Part shown: piece by piece, positions 1 through 6,061 of the stretch | Layout of the letters: every line of letters begins with the position of its first letter | Numbering within the stretch: position 1 is the stretch's first letter | Assembly (NCBI GenBank): GCA_934434905.1 | Contig: CAKSAI010000053.1 | Coordinates: forward strand, 1 to 14,541 | Source of the DNA: an uncultured Lachnospiraceae bacterium | Lineage (GTDB): Bacteria > Bacillota > Clostridia > Lachnospirales > Lachnospiraceae | DNA: 14,541 nucleotides | Direction: 5' to 3' | The notes under the pieces: model-generated | The model's input: the letters and a program-made list of their open reading frames with translations, nothing else | What the model was told of the DNA's origin: nothing | Database searches by the model: none | Position numbers and translations under genes: made by a program

Positions 1-2
1 AA

Positions 3-54
3 CCTTGCAATCTCGGCCGAAAGCGAGTAAACTGCAAGGGAAGAGGAACACCCT
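3..54 (+). promoter_or_regulatory. Foldable 5' leader of the first gene
   Basis: A 7-bp perfect stem pairs CCTTGCA (3-9) with TGCAAGG (33-39). It encloses a smaller hairpin, CTCG (12-15) with CGAG (24-27), around a GAAA-containing loop. An alternative pairing of AGGG (37-40) with CCCT (51-54) would disrupt the outer stem, and CCTT (3-6) could also reach AAGG (56-59) inside the ribosome binding site GAAGGAGG (55-62). I could not match it to a riboswitch class I know, and the element may begin left of the window. A regulatory role is inference only. Confidence 0.35.
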
Positions 55-68
55 GAAGGAGGACGATT

Positions 69-2477
69 ATGAAGAATGCTAAGATTAAAAAACTTTGTAA
101 GAAGGTTACAGCCACTGTACTTGCCGGTGTCCTGCTCTTATCCGCAACGGGTCTATCCGGTGAAAGCGGACAGAAGGTACAGGCCAGCGGAACGACGGAA
201 GATGCAACGGCAGATACAACGAAAATGCATACAGAAGTTTTTGAGATCAGCGAGTACAGGAAAGATGGAAAAAATACAGCGCCACGGCCAGTGGAATCCG
301 CCTATGTGGATTGGATATTTGCGGGATGGTATGAGAATCCCGAATGTACAGAATCGGTTGCGAGAACTGCGATAAATGGCAGCAAAACTGCCAAGTTTGT
401 ACCGGCGGAGCTTTTAAGTGTAAAGTGCCAAACACAGAAGGACACGGACAGCTACTCGCCGAACAGCAAGCTGCGGATTGTCTCAACGGTAGATAATCTG
501 AATTACAGCAGGGTAGGTTTCGAACTTCAGATGAAAAAGGCAGACGGAACAACAAAAACAGCAAGATATGATACGAAAAGTGTCTGCAAAAAGGTTGCGG
601 AAACCGCGGACGGTGTATCTTTTCAGTATACGCCGGAAGATTTTCATCCCATGGCAGGATATTTCACCACGGTGACGGTGACAGACATCTCCAATGCTAA
701 TTTCAGCAAGGGTTTTTACATCAGACCTTATTGGGAGACATTGGACGGAACACTTGTCTATGGTGTCAGCAGATATGCCAGGGTGGAGGACAGCTATCTT
801 GGTATCGTTAACGTTCCTGTGAGAATGTATTCGGGAGAAGCAATAGCGAAAGGCTCTCTCAAAGTAAGTTATGACAGCAACTTGTATGAGTATTATTCCA
901 ATCAGGATGGGAGTTATGATCTGGCAAATAACTTCTTTGAGCAAATGACAGTGACGCCGGGAGAAGGTGTGCTCACATGTGCGGGCAGCACTGCGGGAGA
1001 TAATGTGATAGCGGACGGAATGTATGTGAATCTGAGATTCCAGGTGAAGAATAAAGCTTCCATTCCGGAAGAGGGAAGCGTCTTTACAGTTACAGAAACG
1101 GTATTTCAAGATAAAGATAATAACAATCAGACGGTTCGTGTTGCTGATGGCTTCTATAAGAAGATAAACAGCAGCATGATTCCAGTGATCGGAAATGCAG
1201 GGAAGTATTACACCGACCATGATTACCTGGGAACGATTGAAAGTCCCAATGCAAACGAAATAGGGAATACAGATGAAATACGGTTGACAGAGAAGGACAA
1301 AGCTGTGTTGAAGGAATCCGGCTTTGGCGGCGGAAGTCAGACGGCGAACCGTATTACCATAGATATGGACACGCTGAAAGCTGGCAATGCGGCTCGCTCT
1401 GTTGGAATCTTATTTCAGAATATGCAGAATGAAGACCGAATGAAGGCATATGTGAGTGATGAGGGCATACAGCAGAATTACTATATTTCTATGTGGGTGA
1501 GATTTAGTGAGGCAAGTGAAGTTGAAAATACATGTGCTGTGGTTATTGGAACGGAGAATGCAAAGTGGAAACAGGCCAATGGCCAATGGCCCGCAACGGA
1601 AGAATCATTGAAAAATCTGAAATTTATGAAGAATCAGTGGACGGAGCTTCAGATACCACTCTTAGAAGTGAAAAAAGCCTATGCAGCAGGCGAAAACTGG
1701 ACGGATAAGATGTTTGGCCTCTGGTTTGACTGGCTGATGTATCCAGGTGTGGCTGGCGGCGTGTACCCTGACGGAACAGAACTTATCATAGATATCAGCG
1801 AAGCGGAGATAAAGAAGATCGGATTGCCGTCAGTTCCGAATCTCAATCCGGGAAGGGCGGGATCATACTTTGCCAGCAATACCTATCAGGGCGCTATCGA
1901 CAGCGCGTATGCAAGCGTAGGAAAGACAGAACAGTACACCCTTACAGACACAGAATATGCCGGACTGCCAGCAGGTGCAGCCCTCGGAGATAAGACAGCG
2001 AATCGCATTACGATAGATATGAGTAAAATGCAGGATGGTAACGCTGCCCGATCCATAGGAATCTTTTTCCCGGATACGTTGAATGGACAGTTGAAGGCAT
2101 ATGCGAAAGGCACGGATGTGCAGGAGAATTGTTATGTATCTGTGTGGTTGAGATTCAGTGAGACCAGCAATGTGGGGAATACGTACGCTATGGTAGCCGA
2201 TCGCACAAAAGCAATACAAGCTGTGGCTTTTCCGGCTATGTCGTTCTCTGAATTTGAAAAGGAAACATGGACCGAGCTTCGGATACCCATGTCTTACGTG
2301 AAAACAGCTTACGATAATTTTACAAATTGGGGATGCTATGACAAAGGAGCGGAAGAAGATGTATTCGGCATCTGGTTTGACTGGCTGATGTATCCGAGTG
2401 TGGTTGGCGGCGCGTATCCGGATGGAACTGTGCTTACCATAGATATTTATAGTGCTCAGATTGTAGAAAACCAATAA
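69..2477 (+). CDS. Secreted modular surface protein with cohesin-like domain and two tandem novel modules
   Basis: The 802-residue product starts at an ATG six bases after GAAGGAGG. A basic N-terminus and hydrophobic stretch (about residues 12-29) followed by a small-residue region ending near ASG (39-41) form a signal peptide without a lipobox. Residues about 55-240 hold a segment with an AGWY motif (85-88), AKFV (108-111) and LRIVSTVDNLNY (135-146), a pattern I associate with Lachnospiraceae surface proteins. Residues about 243-365 look like a cohesin-type beta-sandwich (VPVRMYSGE, then KVSYDSNLYEYY, then a G-x-L strand and NLRFQVKN). Residues 378-585 and 598-800 are two copies of one module, each with RITIDM, GNAARS(V/I)GI, WTEL(Q/R)IP and WFDWLMYP. 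There is no transmembrane C-terminus, sortase motif or dockerin, so how it stays at the surface is unclear. A non-catalytic carbohydrate-binding or scaffold role is inferred; no enzyme domain is visible. It is separated from the downstream operon by a terminator but shares its module with the operon's last gene. Confidence 0.93.
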   Translation: MKNAKIKKLCKKVTATVLAGVLLLSATGLSGESGQKVQASGTTEDATADTTKMHTEVFEISEYRKDGKNTAPRPVESAYVDWIFAGWYENPECTESVARTAINGSKTAKFVPAELLSVKCQTQKDTDSYSPNSKLRIVSTVDNLNYSRVGFELQMKKADGTTKTARYDTKSVCKKVAETADGVSFQYTPEDFHPMAGYFTTVTVTDISNANFSKGFYIRPYWETLDGTLVYGVSRYARVEDSYLGIVNVPVRMYSGEAIAKGSLKVSYDSNLYEYYSNQDGSYDLANNFFEQMTVTPGEGVLTCAGSTAGDNVIADGMYVNLRFQVKNKASIPEEGSVFTVTETVFQDKDNNNQTVRVADGFYKKINSSMIPVIGNAGKYYTDHDYLGTIESPNANEIGNTDEIRLTEKDKAVLKESGFGGGSQTANRITIDMDTLKAGNAARSVGILFQNMQNEDRMKAYVSDEGIQQNYYISMWVRFSEASEVENTCAVVIGTENAKWKQANGQWPATEESLKNLKFMKNQWTELQIPLLEVKKAYAAGENWTDKMFGLWFDWLMYPGVAGGVYPDGTELIIDISEAEIKKIGLPSVPNLNPGRAGSYFASNTYQGAIDSAYASVGKTEQYTLTDTEYAGLPAGAALGDKTANRITIDMSKMQDGNAARSIGIFFPDTLNGQLKAYAKGTDVQENCYVSVWLRFSETSNVGNTYAMVADRTKAIQAVAFPAMSFSEFEKETWTELRIPMSYVKTAYDNFTNWGCYDKGAEEDVFGIWFDWLMYPSVVGGAYPDGTVLTIDIYSAQIVENQ
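1200..1823 (+). repeat. Novel module copy A
   Basis: Residues 378-585 of the first gene's product. The copy opens with GKYYTDHDYLGTIES, continues with NRITIDMDTLKAGNAARSVG, YYISMWVRFS and WTELQIPL, and closes with GLWFDWLMYP and YPDGTELIIDISEAEI. It aligns along its full length with copy B and with copy D in the protein starting at 11144. Confidence 0.9.
1860..2468 (+). repeat. Novel module copy B
   Basis: Residues 598-800 of the first gene's product, ending two residues before the stop. Shared landmarks are GSYFASNTYQGAID, YTLTDTEYAGLPAGA, NRITIDM, GNAARSIGIFF, CYVSVWLRFSE, WTELRIP, FGIWFDWLMYP and YPDGTVLTIDIYSAQI. A 24-base stretch coding WFDWLMYP is identical in copies A (1721-1744) and B (2372-2395), which points to a fairly recent duplication. 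Confidence 0.9.
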
Positions 2478-2520
2478 GAAATTACTTCCCGACCGGGGAT
2501 ATCTTCTTTCAGCAGGAGAT

Positions 2521-2566
2521 GCAAAAAAAGGTGGAGAATCTTGCAGGATTCTCCACCTTTTTTTGC
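2521..2566 (+). terminator. Rho-independent terminator, bidirectional in form
   Basis: Two 20-base arms (2521-2540 and 2547-2566) are perfect reverse complements around a 6-base loop, TTGCAG. The stem core is GGTGGAGAATC. It is flanked by seven A on the left and seven T on the right, so it can terminate transcription from either strand. It lies 43 bases after the stop of the first gene and insulates that gene from the transporter operon. Confidence 0.93.
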
Positions 2567-2573
2567 GCCCGTG

Positions 2574-2636
2574 TCTGTTCTCATAATATTGGAGTTAGTG
2601 TATCATGATATTAGATGTAAAAATATACAGAACAGA
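2574..2636 (+). promoter_or_regulatory. Possible promoter with palindromic operator-like sequence
   Basis: TTCTCA (2578-2583) and TATCAT (2601-2606) are 17 bases apart and match the -35 (4/6) and -10 (5/6) consensus. The -10 lies in a perfect 10-base palindrome, TATCATGATA (2601-2610). An 8-base inverted repeat, TCTGTTCT (2574-2581) and AGAACAGA (2629-2636), brackets the whole region. The site lies after the terminator and before the first permease gene, where an operon promoter is expected. No regulator gene is in the window, so what might bind here is unknown. Confidence 0.45.
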
Positions 2637-2661
2637 GTAAGAATTTGAAGGAGGAGATGGC

Positions 2662-3540
2662 ATGAAGAACCAAAAAAAGCTTGCCCAGACCAGGTTTCTG
2701 ATATGCATTCTGGCGGTGCCAATCATACATTTGCTTGTGTTTTGGGTATATTTGAATCTGACATCTTTTAAACTGGCGTTTCAGATACAGAAGGACGGAG
2801 CGATGGTATGGAGTCTGGATAATTTTCGCGCGCTTTTTGAATCTTTCACAGTGAAGGGTTCCATTTTCTGGGTTGCGTTGAAGAACACGGCGCTGTATTG
2901 GGTGACCGGGTCGATCTTAAGTTACCTGCTTGCCTTCCCTGTGTGCTATTTTTTCTTTAAGAAGATCAAGGGCTATAAGATCTTCCGGTTTGTCATATTC
3001 CTGCCGACCCTGATCAGCGCTACCGTGCTGGTGAATGTATTCAAGCAGATAATAGGAGCCAACGGGCCGGTGGCAATGCTGTTGGAGAAAGCAGGAAGAG
3101 ATTATATTCCATTTCTTTCCAGCGAGGAGTGGGCAATCTGGATATGTCTGTTTTATTCCCTGATCTTTGGGTTCGGGACAAACACCCTTGTGATCAGCGG
3201 AGCGATGAACCAGATCAGCGACAGTGTGATCGAGGCGGCGCAGCTTGACGGCGTCAATGGATTCCAGGAGCTTACGAAGATCATTATGCCCATCATATGG
3301 CCTACCTTTTCTGCCGTATTTATACAGTCTATTGCAGGATTCTTTTCTGCTTCCGGGCCAATCCTGCTTCTGACAAACGGCAATTATAATACATGGACCA
3401 TTGATTTCTGGATATACCGTCAGGTATATGGGAATATGTCCTATAATTTCCCATCAGCCATCGGATTGTTCTTTGGCATCTTGGGACTGCCGCTGGCATT
3501 GTTCTCTCGTTGGGCATTGAAGCGCATTCAGAGTGATTGA
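2662..3540 (+). CDS. Sugar ABC transporter permease, first subunit (CUT1, LplB/MalF-like)
   Basis: The 292-residue integral membrane protein has about six hydrophobic segments (roughly residues 12-33, 72-98, 108-128, 158-180, 208-232, 265-285). The permease-ATPase contact (EAA) loop is clear at residues 191-214: EAAQLDGVNG, then the hydrophobic stretch ending IIMPIIWP. This places it in the MalF/LplB type of binding-protein-dependent carbohydrate permeases. The ATG follows AAGGAGGAG with good spacing. It is the first gene after the terminator and putative promoter, and with the next gene it would form the heterodimeric membrane channel. The substrate cannot be read from the sequence. An oligosaccharide or a modified sugar is likely from family behaviour and from the surface-binding genes downstream. 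Confidence 0.95.
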   Translation: MKNQKKLAQTRFLICILAVPIIHLLVFWVYLNLTSFKLAFQIQKDGAMVWSLDNFRALFESFTVKGSIFWVALKNTALYWVTGSILSYLLAFPVCYFFFKKIKGYKIFRFVIFLPTLISATVLVNVFKQIIGANGPVAMLLEKAGRDYIPFLSSEEWAIWICLFYSLIFGFGTNTLVISGAMNQISDSVIEAAQLDGVNGFQELTKIIMPIIWPTFSAVFIQSIAGFFSASGPILLLTNGNYNTWTIDFWIYRQVYGNMSYNFPSAIGLFFGILGLPLALFSRWALKRIQSD

Positions 3541-3553
3541 GAGGGGGATGAAG

Positions 3554-4429
3554 ATGAGAAAAAACGTTGCAAAGTATAGAAGAAAGGGTGGGATATCCGC
3601 CCGGATCGTGAGGGGAGTCGCTTTTGTTTTTCTGGTGATAATCGCTTGTATATTGCTGTATCCCTTTGCCTTTGCCATCAATTCCTCTCTGAAAGCAGAT
3701 GATCCCAGCTTTCTGATGGAGATGAACAAGCTCAGTATTCCGCCCAGATTCCGGAATTATATAGACGCGTTTACCGCGCTCAAGGTAGGGGATACCACCT
3801 ATGCCCAGATGTTTTTTAATTCAATCTGGTACTCTGTAGGAAGAACCGTGTTAAATATATTCTTTTCTTTATGCCTGGCATATGCCGTGGCGTGTTACAA
3901 CTTTAAAGGGAAGGACTTTTTGTATAAACTGGTGCTCTTTGTACTGGTTCTTCCCAGCTTTGGAACGCTTGCGGCGCGCTATAAGCTCTATGATTCTCTG
4001 GGGATGATCGATTCTCCTTTGATTCTGTTGGCTTATTGTGGGGCATTTGACGGTATATTTCTGATTCTGTATGCGTTTTTTAAGGGGATTTCCTGGGACT
4101 ATGCAGAATCGGCGTTTATTGACGGAGCCAGCCATGCGCAGGTGTTTTTCAAGATCATGATTCCTATGGTTATGCCTGCGGCAATGACTATGGCAGTGAC
4201 AAATTTTATTATTGCCTGGAATGATTACAGCTCCGTACTTCTGTATATGCCGTCTCTGCCTACGCTGACGTCGGGACTGTATTCCTTTGATGTGCTGCAG
4301 AGATATGCAGCGGACCGACCAATTTTTTATGCAGGTCTGATTATTTCGATCATTCCGATATTTATAATTTTTCTTGTGATGCAGAACTCCATCATGTCCC
4401 AGGTGTATGTGGGCGGAGTGAAGGAGTAA
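3554..4429 (+). CDS. Sugar ABC transporter permease, second subunit (CUT1, MalG/AraQ-like)
   Basis: I choose the ATG at 3554 because GAGGGGG (3541-3547) lies six bases upstream. A GTG at 3533 in the same frame would add seven residues and overlap the previous stop, and the ATG at 3548 directly abuts the Shine-Dalgarno sequence. The 291-residue product starts with a basic cytoplasmic tail and has a first membrane segment at about 20-43, then LKADDPSFLM before the periplasmic-type loop, as in MalG-family permeases. The EAA loop is at 185-208 (ESAFIDGASHAQVFFKIMIP). The C-terminus ends QVYVGGVKE, a common end for this family. The gene follows the first permease after 13 bases and is surely co-transcribed. 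The two permeases would need an ATPase, which is not encoded nearby. Confidence 0.94.
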   Translation: MRKNVAKYRRKGGISARIVRGVAFVFLVIIACILLYPFAFAINSSLKADDPSFLMEMNKLSIPPRFRNYIDAFTALKVGDTTYAQMFFNSIWYSVGRTVLNIFFSLCLAYAVACYNFKGKDFLYKLVLFVLVLPSFGTLAARYKLYDSLGMIDSPLILLAYCGAFDGIFLILYAFFKGISWDYAESAFIDGASHAQVFFKIMIPMVMPAAMTMAVTNFIIAWNDYSSVLLYMPSLPTLTSGLYSFDVLQRYAADRPIFYAGLIISIIPIFIIFLVMQNSIMSQVYVGGVKE

Positions 4430-4466
4430 GATTATATAACAAATAAAAAGAAAGAAGGAGAAACAA

Positions 4467-6050
4467 ATGAGAAGAAATAACAGTGTGAAACGACTGGCGG
4501 CAGTATCTATGGCAATTGTGATGGCCTGCTCTGCCATGGGCTGTCAGGGGACAGGCGGAAAGAGCAAAGGCGGCGTCGACAGCAATGGAGAGGCGCTGGT
4601 GATCGGAGCGCCTAAGCTGGGGTATGGGACAGCATGGACGGAAGCACTGGCGAAAGCGTATACGGAGAAGACAGGGAACCCGGTTACGGTGAAGATCGAT
4701 CCGCCGGATATCAATTATGTGGCAATGATCCAGAGCGGTACCGGAGATTACGATATTTATCTTACACGTGTTGCTGCCCAGCAGATATTGAAAAGTATGG
4801 GGGACAAGGATCTTCTGGTGGACTTGACAGAGCTGTATAAGAAAAAGAATCCTTATGATGACGATCAGACAACCATTGAAGAAAAGCTGAAAGAGGGATA
4901 CCGCAGGTATAATGAATATGTGGAGACAGATGGGAGCATTCATTACTACGGTCTCCAGTACGTGGATTCCATTCAGCAGATTGTCCGCAATCTTGACGTG
5001 TGGAATGAGTCTTGGCCGGAGCCCAGGACAACGGATGAACTGCTGGAATTATGTGAGATAATCAAGAAGGATAATTGCACTCCTTTTATCTGGTGCGCGG
5101 CGGACTCTTACTGGCAGAACTTTTATCCGGTATGGGTATATCAATATCAGGGCTATGAGGATATGATTGAGTTCTGGTCCGGAACTTCTCCGGAGGGGGA
5201 GAAGCTCAGCGCCGATATGTGGAACCGGCCAGGATGGCTGAAGACGCTGGAGGTGATGGAAGAACTGTTGCTTCCGGAGAATGAATATCAGGATGCGTAC
5301 AGCCGTTCCGTGGATTTTACCAGCGCCCAGTCATACTTCATAAGTGGAAACCGGAATATTGCAATGATGGTCAATGGTGACTGGCTGGTGAATGAGATGG
5401 CGAAGAATTATCCCAATGCGAATCTGGAGATGATGAAAACACCGGTTTTGAGCGCGGTGATCGATGTGCTTCCGGGGAAGAGCGTATCGGATGATGCGGA
5501 ATTGCGGGCATTGATCGCGGCCATCGATGACAAGAACACATCCTTGTCCGGGGCCGGCTATGAAGTGGTGCAGGAAGACTATGATTATGTAAAAAAGTGC
5601 CGGACTTACTATCCCAACCTGAACGGACATCATCAGTTCCTGATTCCGGTAAATGCGAAGCATAAGGATACGGCACTGGATTTTCTGCAATACTGTGCAT
5701 CGGATGAGGCGATGATGATCATGGCAGAGTCCTCCGGAGGATTTCTGGCGCCTTATCAGTACACGGAGGAGCAGATTGCTAAGATTAAAGCAGACTGTGA
5801 CAACGATTTTGTAAGAAGTGCGCTGGATTTAAGGGGTGGAGAAATGGTGGCCACCAACATGTTCCGGTCGAACCTGTTTACCCTTGGAGGCCTGACACCT
5901 GTTCCCAATTTCAACATGAGCGGTACGCCGGAGGTTCTTCTGTCCGATGAAGGCAGCGGATATATGGATGCAAAGACGATTTTCAACAAGAATTTAGGAA
6001 ATGTGCGATCGGCATGGTCTACGATTACGACCAAGGCAGGATACCGATAA
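4467..6050 (+). CDS. Extracellular sugar-binding lipoprotein of the ABC transporter
   Basis: The 527-residue protein has a basic start, a hydrophobic stretch (about 9-20) and a lipobox, AMGC with Cys26 as the probable lipidated residue (Cys21 in VMAC is an alternative). A Gly/Lys-rich linker follows. The mature part has the layout of family 1 extracellular solute-binding proteins: a first strand EALVIGAP (42-49), GDYDIYLT (93-100) near the hinge, and AMMVNGDWLVNE (299-310), the usual region in which these proteins carry G-x-W. It is rich in Trp and Tyr, as sugar-binding clefts are. An AAGAAGGAG site precedes the ATG. It lies 37 bases after the second permease and is the natural ligand-delivery subunit for it. 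Ligand unknown. Confidence 0.94.
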   Translation: MRRNNSVKRLAAVSMAIVMACSAMGCQGTGGKSKGGVDSNGEALVIGAPKLGYGTAWTEALAKAYTEKTGNPVTVKIDPPDINYVAMIQSGTGDYDIYLTRVAAQQILKSMGDKDLLVDLTELYKKKNPYDDDQTTIEEKLKEGYRRYNEYVETDGSIHYYGLQYVDSIQQIVRNLDVWNESWPEPRTTDELLELCEIIKKDNCTPFIWCAADSYWQNFYPVWVYQYQGYEDMIEFWSGTSPEGEKLSADMWNRPGWLKTLEVMEELLLPENEYQDAYSRSVDFTSAQSYFISGNRNIAMMVNGDWLVNEMAKNYPNANLEMMKTPVLSAVIDVLPGKSVSDDAELRALIAAIDDKNTSLSGAGYEVVQEDYDYVKKCRTYYPNLNGHHQFLIPVNAKHKDTALDFLQYCASDEAMMIMAESSGGFLAPYQYTEEQIAKIKADCDNDFVRSALDLRGGEMVATNMFRSNLFTLGGLTPVPNFNMSGTPEVLLSDEGSGYMDAKTIFNKNLGNVRSAWSTITTKAGYR

Positions 6051-6061
6051 GGAGACGGAAG

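Noticed and set aside
1..68. Leader as a cyclic di-GMP (GEMM) riboswitch or a self-cleaving ribozyme
   Set aside because: The GAAA loop next to a stem suggested it, but the conserved cores of GEMM-I/II, hammerhead and twister RNAs are not present in the visible sequence.
483..1220. Long open frame on the minus strand (245 codons)
   Set aside because: It lies wholly inside the well-supported secreted-protein gene, its product has no recognisable domain, and there is no convincing ribosome binding site. It is a shadow of the coding strand.
6014..6061. Upstream in-frame start for the GH123-like gene
   Set aside because: It would overlap the preceding gene and place 16 charged residues before the lipoprotein signal peptide; the ATG at 6062 has a proper Shine-Dalgarno sequence.
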